DNA of 45,801 nucleotides from positions 1 to 45,801 of the forward strand of contig RCNN01000014.1 of the NCBI GenBank assembly GCA_003667245.1. Reading direction: 5' to 3'. Below the pieces are notes generated by a model that was given only the letters and a program-made list of their open reading frames with translations, was not told the DNA's origin and did no database searches. The position numbers and the translations under genes were made by a program. The stretch is from Heterostelium multicystogenum. Lineage: Eukaryota > Evosea > Eumycetozoa > Acytosteliales > Acytosteliaceae. Of the stretch, positions 29,612 through 39,497 are shown one piece after another; position 1 is the stretch's first letter, and every line of letters begins with the position of its first letter.

Positions 29612-29641
29612 CCTTCACACGCCACAGATAGAGCACGCATC

Positions 29642-31039
29642 ATGTTTGTGACCGTAAAGACTCGCGTCTACTCAGATGCCACCGGTGCCTACACAGAGCT
29701 TCCAGCTTTGTTGACTTCCTTCGGTGTGCTGGAACCACTGCTCGATTACTGCCTTCACCGCAGTCACGACCGAAGTCTGACATGGATGACAAAGGTCGCG
29801 CGCTCGGTACGAATGTTTCTCGAATACCTGCAAAGCAACCCCGCCGAGCGCGACACTTATCAACTGTTTCAGAACTTTGCTCAGCGCCTCTACACAGGGA
29901 CGTTCGACCGCGAAACCGGAATCGATCCTAGCGGGTTGTGCTGGGCTCCGCGATCGCCTCAGGATGCCTCTCACATTATTACCCACTTGACCGACTTCTT
30001 CGAATGGCTCGGCGAGATGCGCCCCGAGGCGTCCAAGGTGAATCCCCGCTATGCGGGTGGCGCCTTCGACCGACAGACCGATGAGACTGCATACCAGTAT
30101 CGGCGCTGCAAGGCATTTCTTGGGCATACGTGGGCTGCCAACGTATCGCTGGAAACCGGACACCGAGTGCGTAGTCGACGTCTCCCCAAAGTTGAAAAAG
30201 GCGAACCACCGGCATTTCCGGAGGAGCGTTTCGAGGAGCTTCTGATGAGGGGATTTCGTACAGCCGGCCGCTACGATTACCGTGGCATGCTCATCACATT
30301 GCTGCAGCACGGCGCCGGCTTCCGCGAATCCGAGCCTTTCCACCTCTATATCCCCGACGTGTTCCCCGATCCCGCGAATCCAGGCCAAGCCAAGGTCCTC
30401 ATTCACCATCCAAGCCACGGTGCAGCTCCCAATGATTGGTATGACGAACGAGGAAAGCCCCGAAAAGGTAATCGAGCGGAATACCTTGCGAATGAGTTCG
30501 GCTTGGCGCCGCGTACCGATTTACTTGATCGCCGTCATGCCGGGTGGAAAGGCGGTATACACGACGCCCCCTATTACAAGCAGGCCTATTGGTTCCTACC
30601 GGAGTATGGCGAGTGGTTTCAGCACCTCTGGCGACGCTACCTTGACCAAGTTGTGCGCTTTGAGCGCGACCACCCTTTCGCTTTCATCAATCTGTACCGG
30701 GCTCCCGTCGCCGCGATGTATACGCTGACTCAATACAACAAGGCTCATGCTACGGCATGCGAGCGTATAGGCCTTACAGTGGGCAAGGCACTGGGAACAA
30801 CACCGCATGGACATCGGCACGCCTATGGCCGGCGACTGCGTTCCGCAGGCGTGGATAAAACATTGATTCGGCGCTTTATGCATCACACCTCATTGGAAAG
30901 TCAGGAGGTTTATACGCAAGCTACGACCCGAGAGGTCTTGGCTGAACTCTCAGCGGCCGCGCACCGACTGCGTGAGAAAAAAATTGAGAGCGGTCCTGCG
31001 ACGACTGAGTTGATGAGCGCGATGAGCGTCTGTGAATAG
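29642..31039 (+). CDS. gmtY: GmtY, tyrosine recombinase of a gamma-mobile-trio
   Basis: Site-specific tyrosine recombinase, 465 residues and intact. The catalytic set is visible in the C-terminal half: Arg228 in QHGAGFRESEP, His389 and Arg392 in TPHGHRHAYGRR, His414/415 in FMHHTSLESQ and the nucleophile Tyr424 in EVYTQ. The N-terminal half (LTWMTKVARSVRMFLEYLQS, HIITHLTDFFEWLGEM) is the core-binding domain. It is the first of three genes in one tight operon (gap of 8 bases to the next). This layout and length match GmtY of the gamma-mobile-trio elements, which carry variable cargo. AT content is visibly higher than in the preceding genes, consistent with transfer. Confidence 0.8.
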   Translation: MFVTVKTRVYSDATGAYTELPALLTSFGVLEPLLDYCLHRSHDRSLTWMTKVARSVRMFLEYLQSNPAERDTYQLFQNFAQRLYTGTFDRETGIDPSGLCWAPRSPQDASHIITHLTDFFEWLGEMRPEASKVNPRYAGGAFDRQTDETAYQYRRCKAFLGHTWAANVSLETGHRVRSRRLPKVEKGEPPAFPEERFEELLMRGFRTAGRYDYRGMLITLLQHGAGFRESEPFHLYIPDVFPDPANPGQAKVLIHHPSHGAAPNDWYDERGKPRKGNRAEYLANEFGLAPRTDLLDRRHAGWKGGIHDAPYYKQAYWFLPEYGEWFQHLWRRYLDQVVRFERDHPFAFINLYRAPVAAMYTLTQYNKAHATACERIGLTVGKALGTTPHGHRHAYGRRLRSAGVDKTLIRRFMHHTSLESQEVYTQATTREVLAELSAAAHRLREKKIESGPATTELMSAMSVCE

Positions 31040-31047
31040 GAAAGCCA

Positions 31048-33638
31048 ATGTCTCAAGAAAAGAAAACGATCGAGTCATCTGCATTCGAAATCACGGCACC
31101 AAAGAAGAAGGGAGTGACTCGCAAAAGTGACACGTCCCTTGGTTGGGTAGCGCGTGAATACCCTCAGCTTATTCCGTGGCAACGCTTGGCTGTGAAATGG
31201 TTGAAGGGCGAAGTGCGGGGAATGGCAAATCGGCTTACAGCGATGGCTATTTTTTTGGAACGTTACATTATCAGGCAAGGGCTGCCACTCGACCCCGCCG
31301 CATTCTTGAGCCGAGATACGATCCTGCCCGATTTTTATCGCACGGTATGCCCTGATTCGCTCGACGGTATCAACCACAACAACACTATTCATGCGTTCCT
31401 AAATTTCGTTTTGCTGCGCGACTTTAGCGAAACCTCTAATTACGGTCAGTTGGTGGTCTCACCGGCGTTCTACAACCCAGTGCCCCGTCTTTCTAGCAGT
31501 GCGATTCCAAAGCGGGACGAGAGCGTCCATTCGCCACTCCCCTACGGCTATATTGATGAACTGCGACAGATACTGGCGGCCGGCCCGCACTTCAAAGACT
31601 GGTATTGGGCGCAGAGCGCGATAGGTAGCGGGATCGGCAAATCGGGGATTTGTGCGCCTGACTGGTTTGAAGTCACGGAAGATCAGATCGACAAAAACGA
31701 CCCTGATTGCATTTGGCGTGTACGCCCGATACGGAATGACACTCGCTTGGAAATATGGAGTCCCGTCCGTTGGGTCGCCCTGTTAGTAAAGCTCATCTTG
31801 CCTCTGCGCACGTTCCAGGTTCGCATGCTCGATTCCGGAGAAGCAGACACCTGGCGTTTCTCAGCAGAGGGTTGGGCTTTAAATTCGAGCCCACTCGCGC
31901 AGGGCACCGAACGAAGGCCCTTGCAGCAGGGCGTGTTCCGAAAAAATAATCCACTAGCCGATGATGAGGCTGTTTCAACGATTTTGTACATCAGCACCAA
32001 CAAGACCACCGACACCTTAAAGTTCGGCCCTGATAAAGGCTACAACCTGCCATGGCTCTTTGGCGGACCGGTACATCAAGACGTCTTCTATTGGCTGGAG
32101 AAGCTGCGCAACTGGCAAGAGAAGTACAACCCCATCTCGCGGCGTACGCCTTGGACAGAACTTGACGGTCGCCATTTAAAGGTAAAGACCGACGTGCAAC
32201 TCGCCAGTTATGCTGACGCCTGCTTTCTCTTTCGGATGCCTGAAACAGCTGAGGGAGAGCACCATCTTCCACTCAAAGAAATGACATTAGCCCCTAGCTG
32301 GTACCGCCTGCTTGAAACCCTTCAACAGCGACTTGCGGCTAGGGGCGAAAGCCACCGCAACGGTACTCCAATTCTTTTTATTCCACCGGTGGAGCCCGGT
32401 GTCTATGCGTTGAAGACTTTATTCCCCCTACACAGCTTGCGCGTCTCCCTCATCACCGCTCTTGCCTTGGATGGGAAAGTACCTTTCCCCATACTCCAAA
32501 AGCTGGTCGGCCACAGCCGCCTGCTGATGACTGTCTACTACACAAAGCCTGGTGCGACGCGCATTCGCGACATACTGCTCGGTGCGGCAGAATCGCCTGG
32601 AGGCGAACAAGGAAGCGAGCATTCAGACGTTTTTGCTCGACACCGAGCACGGTGAGCTTCTACAGAATATTATCTGTAACAGCGTATCGAGCGTCGCGGC
32701 CGCCATCCCAGAGCATCCTGCCACCCGCAACCCGACGGGCTGGATGCCTCTGCATCACGGCCTTTGCATGGTTGGTGGGAACACAAGCGCATTAGAAGAA
32801 AACAGTACGGTCGATGGCTGCCACAACGGCGGGGTGAATATCGGGTCACCATCGGTCCCAAAATTCGCGCCCGTTCCAGGAGGCATTCGCAACTGTGTAC
32901 GTTGCCGCTGGTTCGTAACGGAACCACACTACCTGCCTGCACTCACTGCTCACTTCAACACACTCGCTTACCATTTCGACGAAGCGCGAAACACCTGCCT
33001 CGCGTCGGAAAAACGAACTTCAACATCTGAAAAAGCAAAAATTAGATGTTGAGGAAGTCGGCCAGCCCTTCACCCGAATGAACGACTATCGACAAGCTGA
33101 GCGTGTATGGGAAAAGTCAATGAAACGCTTCAGTGATCTCGCCGAAGACCTTGTCTCCTGCTGGAGACTCATTGAGCGTTGTAAAGCAGCGCTTGAAATC
33201 TCCCATGATAATTGTATGCAACTGATTGCTGTCGGCACGGTAGCGGAAGTCCATGTCACCTTCGAGGAAACAGAGTCCGAATTGCTCCAGCTCGCGGGCG
33301 TGTGTGAAGACGTTGAGGTCTATCCCGACCTCGAACCGGGCAAGGCTGTATTTCGCCGTAGTCAATTGCTTGATGCAGTACTTTATCGAGACGATATGGC
33401 GCCGGTATTCATGCTGTTAAGCGAAGAGGAGCAGCTCAAAGTGGGTAACGCCTTTCTGCGGCACCTGGCTCGGCAAATGAACCCGAAAAATCTGGCCCTG
33501 GGGAAGCGAGAAGTCATTCACCTGATAGATGCGGGCGCAAGTCTCAGCCAGCACTTCAACTTGGATCTCACTTCGTTGTTGCCCACGGCAGACTTTACCA
33601 GGTACTCCCAAGGGAAAGCACTTCTTCAAGAGAGATGA
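31048..33638 (+). CDS. gmtZ: GmtZ, large integrase-like protein of a gamma-mobile-trio (two frameshifts)
   Basis: Large recombinase-like protein of about 860 residues in three frames. The first 535 codons contain a tyrosine-recombinase-like C-terminal half: H462/R465 in PLHSLRVSL, H489 in KLVGHSRLL and Tyr497/498 in MTVYYTKPG. The usual first arginine region reads GSGIGKSGICAPDW, so Lys198 may stand where Arg is expected. A shift near 32600 leads to QNRLEANKEASIQTFLLDTE and GGIRNCVRCRWFVTEPHYL, a cysteine-pair segment seen in large phage-type integrases of this kind. A second shift near 33010 leads to the helical tail ending at 33638. It is probably one continuous protein, as in known GMTs. 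The smaller frames 32552-33052 and 33078-33638 should not be annotated separately. Confidence 0.75.
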
Positions 33639-33641
33639 AGC

Positions 33642-34304
33642 ATGAACGGAATAACCGACATCCATCCGGACGCGGTCCTAGAGTCGCTACTCGCGAAAGG
33701 CGGACGCTCGAACCGGAGGGCAAACCTGACAAAGATGCATGAGGTGTGCGGCAAGCAGAACGAGAGCGGCTCGCGGGAGTTTTCGTTGCCAGCAATCGGT
33801 CGTCTGATCGAAGCCGAGGGCATCATGAAAGGGCGCGCCCTCTACAATGCCCAATCCGCAGACTACCGGATACTTATTGAAGCTTGGGCGGCCTATGCCG
33901 GGCCGCCTGCTTCCAAACCAAAAAAGATGCTGGCAAGCCATGAGTACCTGATGCGCATCGGGGACCCAGCTATCCGCTCCATCATGCAGGCTATTATCTC
34001 AGAACGTGACACGCTCAAGGCGCAACTTAACGTCCTGAAGTCCACGACACGGTTAACCGTGGACCGGCGCCCCTTGGGTGCGACCATTTCGGTTGCGTCT
34101 GGAAAGCAGCGTGTGGCTGTGCTCACCCTGTCCGCACAACTGACCCCATCAGAACGCGATGCCTTGCAGAAGGCAGTGTCGGCCGAATACCTGGAAGAAC
34201 GTGACCTGCATGAAGGCAGCCACGGAGAGATCCTGAACGAGCGCGGCCGGACGGTGTTCGAGGTGGGCTTTGCCCGTGCAATCCGAAAGGTACTAGGCGA
34301 ATGA
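33642..34304 (+). CDS. gmtX: GmtX, third protein of a gamma-mobile-trio
   Basis: Intact, 220 residues, starting four bases after the gmtZ stop (MNGITDIHPDAVLESLLAKG). The first 90 residues look like a DNA-binding accessory domain: RRANLTKMHEVCGKQNESGS, then SLPAIGRLIEAEGIMKGRAL, a pattern similar to KfrA-like and to TnpC-like helper proteins of Tn554-type recombinase trios. A predicted helix (AIISERDTLKAQLNVLKSTT) in the middle suits a short coiled coil. No catalytic motif is visible. Assignment rests on position in the trio, size and this accessory-like N-terminus; the biochemical role is unknown. Confidence 0.65.
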   Translation: MNGITDIHPDAVLESLLAKGGRSNRRANLTKMHEVCGKQNESGSREFSLPAIGRLIEAEGIMKGRALYNAQSADYRILIEAWAAYAGPPASKPKKMLASHEYLMRIGDPAIRSIMQAIISERDTLKAQLNVLKSTTRLTVDRRPLGATISVASGKQRVAVLTLSAQLTPSERDALQKAVSAEYLEERDLHEGSHGEILNERGRTVFEVGFARAIRKVLGE

Positions 34305-34367
34305 CCCTCGACGGCCAACCCCACAGTCAATGCGAAGTGGTGCGGTGCAAAATTACGGACCCGATAA

Positions 34368-34398
34368 TGAAAAAAAGCGCCGATGTTACCGCGGCGCT
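34368..34398 (-). terminator. Minus-strand intrinsic terminator
   Basis: The stem AGCGCCG/CGGCGCT (34376-34398) is preceded by a run of A's on the plus strand, which reads as a T-run in leftward transcripts. It would end transcripts coming from the frm operon. Confidence 0.6.
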
Positions 34399-34452
34399 AG
34401 GGAGCGATGCATAAGCTTAAGTCACAACTCAACATCCTAAAGGCCAACACGC

Positions 34453-34592
34453 TGTTGATGCTGACCCCAGATTGACCCAATTGCCGACGCGAGAATGACC
34501 CATCTCCAAAATGGCAACGATCGATCACAGCCAATGATTCACAACGATTCAGACTGGTTCAATGAAGTCTCGGCTACTGGGTCAACTCGACA
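34453..34592. mobile_element. 140-bp element with IS21-like ends
   Basis: The left end reads TGTTGATGCTGACCCCAGA and the right end, in reverse complement, TGTCGAGTTGACCCAGTAG. Internal TGACCC repeats (ATTGACCC, AATGACCC) lie near the left end, as at IS21-family termini. There is no transposase. It looks like a miniature non-autonomous element or the fused ends of a deleted IS21-type element. It ends exactly where the fghA similarity stops. Confidence 0.55.
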
Positions 34593-34746
34593 TCGGCGCC
34601 AACAAATACAGTACCGGCACCTTGCCATGCTGCGCCTGCGGAGGCAGATAGACACCGACTTTGATCGTTCAGCCTAGCGTCGTGGACTCATGCTGATAGA
34701 CGTCCTGCCAACCATCAAATCTGGCGTGATGTTCGACGAGTTCCAT
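34593..34746 (-). pseudogene. fghA remnant, S-formylglutathione hydrolase N-terminus
   Basis: From ATG 34746, with an AGGAGAA ribosome site, the leftward frame reads MELVEHHARFDGWQDVYQHE and then, after an in-frame TGA, TIKVGVYLPPQAQHGKVPVL before it stops at the 140-bp element. This is the conserved N-terminus of S-formylglutathione hydrolase, the second enzyme of glutathione-dependent formaldehyde oxidation. Only about 50 of 280 residues remain, so the gene is broken and not an assembly indel. Position at the end of the frm operon supports the identity. Confidence 0.75.
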
Positions 34747-34749
34747 GCT

Positions 34750-34950
34750 GTTCTCCTGCATTCGGTCCTGAAAGCGAGCTGCAATATGCCGCGGGGTTCT
34801 GAATCAACAGATGCGGGCGCGCGCGCATTTCAGCCACGGCTGCATCGCGATCGGCGCAGGCGGGCATGCCGTACACGATGGCGGTTGGGGCGAGTTGTGT
34901 GGTCGTCGTATTATGTTGGCCGGCTCTTTCATAAGGACCTCATTTCTCAT
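34750..34950 (-). other. Unassigned stretch between the VOC gene and fghA remnant
   Basis: Leftward sequence from ATG 34935 (MKEPANI) reads, in a second frame, AIVYGMPACADRDAAVAEMR and ARPHLLIQNPAAYCSSLSG, up to the fghA start. It looks somewhat protein-like but I do not recognise it and it needs a frameshift. The rest to 35113 includes a hairpin (CCCGCAG/CTGCGGG, 34980-35012) and no gene. Confidence 0.3.
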
Positions 34951-35113
34951 AGGTTAAAAAACACGCTTGAAGGCAAATGCCCGCAGCCGTGCGTTGCGCA
35001 CATCGCTGCGGGCCAATCTTCATGAGCAGGCATCGCCCTACACGGCCTGTCTAATAGGCTCGTCGTATCGATGCTTGTGCTGGCCAGTTCAAAACGCCCA
35101 CAGCTTCCTCGCT

Positions 35114-35512
35114 TCAGACGAAGGTGTATGAGCAGACCTTGTTACCCGCCGGATCACGCAGATAGGCCGCATAGGCACCTGGCAGGTGACCACGCGGGCC
35201 AGGCTGGCCCTCGTCGGTGCCGCCTGCGGTAAGGCCGGCAGCATGGAAGGCATCCACTTCGGCGGGAGTGGCGGCTGCAAAGCCGATCGTCACGCCGTTG
35301 CTGGAGGGCGCTTCACCATTGCCCGGGCGAGCGATGATGAAAGCTGGCTTTTCGCGACCGAAAAGCACCCAGCCGTCGCCAAAAGGACCAAGGTTCTTGA
35401 TGCCGAGAGCACCCAGAGCGGCGTCGTAGAACGCGGCCGACTTCTGAACGTCTGCGGCGCCGATAAAGACGTGCGAAAAGATGCCGTCACCGGAAATAAC
35501 AGGAGTGGACAT
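35114..35512 (-). CDS. VOC family (glyoxalase/dioxygenase fold) protein
   Basis: Intact, 132 residues. It has the vicinal oxygen chelate fold: FSHVFIGAADVQKSAAFYDA at the N-terminus, GWVLFGREKPAFIIARPG and the closing YAAYLRDPAGNKVCSYTF. The metal ligands seem to be His14 (FSHVFIG) and a Glu-like position, but the C-terminal ligand is Asp/Cys-rich and unclear. It lies 51 bases after frmA, in the same direction. VOC proteins are commonly co-located with frmA in Pseudomonas and may handle a glutathione adduct. The reaction is unknown. Confidence 0.85.
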   Translation of the reverse strand: MSTPVISGDGIFSHVFIGAADVQKSAAFYDAALGALGIKNLGPFGDGWVLFGREKPAFIIARPGNGEAPSSNGVTIGFAAATPAEVDAFHAAGLTAGGTDEGQPGPRGHLPGAYAAYLRDPAGNKVCSYTFV

Positions 35513-35563
35513 GATAATTCCTTAATTTGTGGTGTTGAGAGTGGATAGTTTGTGATCGCTGAA

Positions 35564-36678
<1,115 letters not shown>

Positions 36679-36733
36679 GATGTCGCTTCCTTTACTAACT
36701 AAATTTTCCCTCGCCGAGGGCACCCTGATGCCT

Positions 36734-37003
36734 CTACCGCAGATAGTAGCGGACGATAGAGATGGTTTCGTCAATGGATTTGCTCTGCGAATCGCTCCTG
36801 ATTTCGCTACTGGGAAACTCTTCCCGCAGATAGCTCTCCAGAACCGTCGCCATCAATCCGTTGCCTGCCCCACGAACGGCCGCAAGCGGCTGAAGAATCG
36901 CAGCGCAATCAGCACCTGCATCGAGCGCTCGCTCAAGGGTCGCTACCTGACCTTTTATGCGCCTAATGCGCGTCAATGCTTTGGGGTATTCGGAGCGGAG
37001 CAT
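36734..37003 (-). CDS. frmR: FrmR/RcnR-family repressor (CsoR superfamily)
   Basis: Intact, 89 residues, all-helical CsoR/RcnR/FrmR superfamily. It keeps the family core [20 protein letters not shown] and the sensing cysteine Cys33 in [20 protein letters not shown]. In E. coli FrmR the formaldehyde crosslink joins this cysteine to the N-terminal proline (Pro2), and His60 is conserved; here residue 2 is Leu and the His60 equivalent is Tyr58 ([10 protein letters not shown]). Even so, linkage 55 bases before frmA makes control of formaldehyde genes the natural reading. A different start in a shifted frame cannot be excluded. Confidence 0.85.
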   Translation of the reverse strand: MLRSEYPKALTRIRRIKGQVATLERALDAGADCAAILQPLAAVRGAGNGLMATVLESYLREEFPSSEIRSDSQSKSIDETISIVRYYLR

Positions 37004-37125
37004 TTTGGGGTGTTGCTAGTTTGGGCAACCACGCCTCCCTTGCATATGGATTTTTGTTACGATTTTTATAATTCCACCATCTGGAATAATTCACGACCAG
37101 CGAAACTGGCCATTAGGCGTACGTC

Positions 37126-38013
37126 ATGAACAAGGTAATCGAACTACTGCGCATCTTTCGGGCGGCAGCCGAAAGCCGCAGTTTTTCGCGATGCGGCCGT
37201 CCGGCTGAGGACTTCCCGCAAGGCGTCACGCGTGCCATCCAGCAGTTGGAGCAACATTACGGCGAGTTGTTATTTCATCGAAGCACGCGCCAGGTGCGCA
37301 TCACCTCCTTTGGTGAGGGCCTGTTAGACCAGGTGCGCCCGGCATTGGATCGGTTCGAGGAACTATGGCGCACACCTGGGGCCGACCAGAAGGCGCCGCT
37401 GTCCGGCACGGTTTGCATCACCGCACCGCACAGTTTGGGCACCAGAGCAGTAACTACCTGCACTGGAACGCGTGGCCTCACGTCATCCCGGTATCACTCT
37501 GGATGTGCGCCTGTCCGATCGCCCTTAGCAATTCGGTTGACGAAGGGATTGACGTTGGGATCAGGGTTGGATTCATGCGCGATAGCCGCTTCGTCGCGCG
37601 CAAAGCAGCCAACATGAGACTCCCAATTGTTGCTGCTCCGCGCCTGATCAAGAAAGTGGGCGTACCTGAGAATATCGATGCGCTAAGCCGCCTGCCGATC
37701 ACCGTGGCCTTGGATATCAATACCGGCCGTCCATGGCCTTGGCACTTCAAGGCGGGACGCCAGTGGACACCCGCCGCTCCCACTCTCGTCGCCGACAATG
37801 CCGACATGGAAATGGGCGCCGCGTTGGCCGGGATCGGCTTCGCGCAACTAGCGGACTACATGGCTGCCCCATATATTGCCAGCGGGGAGCTCGTGCAAGT
37901 GCTGGACAAACGAAGAACCTCCGGCATGGGGGGTGTACGTCTATCGGCCTCAGCGCGTCCCCACTCCGGGAAGGGTTCGAGCGGTATTTGATGAAAATGC
38001 TGGCCGCCGTTAG
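37126..38013 (+). CDS. LysR-family regulator divergent from frmR (frameshifted)
   Basis: LysR-type regulator, about 296 residues. ATG 37126: MNKVIELLRIFRAAAESRSF. After an extra T and a missing C (37180-37215) the helix-turn-helix continues with QGVTRAIQQLEQHYGELLFH. The effector domain follows in another frame (SNSVDEGIDVGIRVGFMRDS, IVAAPRLIKKVGVPENIDAL, NADMEMGAALAGIGFAQLAD) and, after a further shift near 37915, ends WGVYVYRPQRVPTPGRVRAV to TAG 38011-38013. The gene is divergent from frmR with about 120 bp between starts, rich in A/T. It may regulate the frm genes or be unrelated cargo. Confidence 0.83.
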
Positions 38014-38061
38014 ATCGTTGCCAACTTTGCGCTGACGCGCCGCAAGGTGCTATAGGATTTA

Positions 38062-39295
38062 CACCGGGTTCTACCCCATTTCCACGGACGGGTTTAATAG
38101 AGCTGAAAACTTTAAATCCTGGCGAGCTACTCTACGACGCATTCTCGGATTATGGAGCCGCTCGATGTATCTGAACACATCATTCCTTGCTGCATCGAGT
38201 GTTTGATATTCCACGCGGTAAACCCACTCGCGTTTGAGAACGCCAAATAAGCTCTCGCAGGCGGCATTGTCGCCACAATGGCCCACTGCGCTCATCGAGC
38301 ACGCCAGGCCAATTGCTCGTCAGGTAATGCTGGTAGTCGTCGCTTCGAAATTGACCGCCTCTGTCGGAATGCAGGATCATCGGATCGCTCTCCTGGCGCT
38401 GCCAGACCGCCATCTTCACGGCCCGAATGACCATTTGCCGGTCTTGTCGGTGATACATCGACCACCCCACAACCCGTTGATCGAACAAATCCAGCACGAC
38501 ACACAAATACAGCTTGCCTTCACCCGTCTAGATCTCGGAGATGTCGGTGACCCACTTGGTCTCCGGTTCTAGGGCCATAAAGTCCCGCTCCAGTAGGTTG
38601 CGTACAACTGGCGGCGTCACTGACGGCTGAGCGCTTACCACGTCGTTTGGGGCGCGGCCAGCCTTTCAAGTCATTGGTTGCCATCAGGCGCGCCACCCGG
38701 TTCAGGCTAGCTGATTCACCTTCATCGACCAGATCTTCGTGCATGCGGCAAGCTCCCAACGTACCCCGGCTGTCTTCATGAAGCTCTCGGATACGCCAAG
38801 CAACCTCTCATTGTCCAACTGCCTCTGGCTAGGCAAGCGCTTGCTCCAATCGTAGTAACCGCTGGCCGACACTCGTAGGCAACGGCACATCAAGCGAATC
38901 GGAAACTCATCGCGACAACGCTAGATCACCTGATACCTCAAGATGATCCCTTGGCAAAGAACGTCGCCGCTTCTCGCAAAAAAATCCCTTCCTTCTTCAC
39001 TCGGACCAGTTCGCGTTTTAGCCGTGCCAGCTCCTCGTCCCGCGGCGCTCCGGTGCCGCTGAAGGCTGCTTTACCCTGTGCTTGGGCTTCGCGTTTCCAA
39101 GCGGGCTAGCAAGCTGTCCCGAATCCCCAGTTCGCGTGCCACCTGGGCACAACTGACGCCCGGCTGGCTCGCCTGCTCAACTGCGCCACGTTTGAACTCG
39201 TCACTTGAACTTCTTTCCCTTTGACATGAACACTCCTCATTGACCTCGATCGGCCTTTTTGTAAGTGTCCGTGAAAACGGGGGTAGAACCCGGTG
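38062..39295 (-). mobile_element. Degraded IS3-family insertion sequence
   Basis: About 1.23 kb bounded by inverted repeats: CACCGGGTTCTACCCC (left, 38062-38077) and its complement GGGGTAGAACCCGGTG (right, 39280-39295); the similarity extends further inward to about 27 bp. The transposase reads leftward. No target duplication is obvious at the flanks. It separates the formaldehyde cluster from the catabolic cluster. The next 200 bases (39296-39497) hold no gene I recognise. Confidence 0.85.
38071..39227 (-). pseudogene. IS3-family transposase (OrfAB), disrupted
   Basis: Leftward from ATG 39227 (AGGAGTG site) the OrfA part shows a helix-turn-helix, SDEFKRGAVEQASQPGVSCA then ARELGIRDSLLAR. A leucine-zipper-like segment follows (DEELARLKRELVRVKKEGIF). 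OrfB begins with [19 protein letters not shown] and carries the DDE core: CVVLDLFDQRVVGWSMYHR, MILHSDRGGQFRSDDYQHYL and NAACESLFGVLKREWVYRVE. Besides the normal programmed shift between OrfA and OrfB, several indels and an in-frame amber codon at 38528-38530 (just before [11 protein letters not shown]) break it, so it is unlikely to be active. Confidence 0.85.
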
Positions 39296-39497
39296 GCGCG
39301 GATCGCCATGTTTAGGCGAGGTGCGTCCAAAAAGCGCCGAAAGGCGAATATTCGCGCTGGAATCGGTAAAACACCCGCTGATTGAGGCCAGACAAAAGGC
39401 ATCGCCAAGCCTGAGAGGCTGAAAAATTTCAAACTTGGCGGGTTGGGGCAGTTAGGGCTGAATTTTTCAAAGGCCTGTTAAATACATGAAGGCGCAC

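Noticed and set aside
32552..33638. Two separate genes (32552-33052 and 33078-33638) between gmtZ and gmtX
   Set aside because: The frames join the end of the first gmtZ frame without a gap in protein sense, and neither has a convincing ribosome site; read as parts of one gmtZ.
34495..35025. Two rightward ORFs (34495-34677 and 34690-35025) after gmtX
   Set aside because: They cross the IS21-like element and the antisense of the fghA remnant; no coding character of their own.
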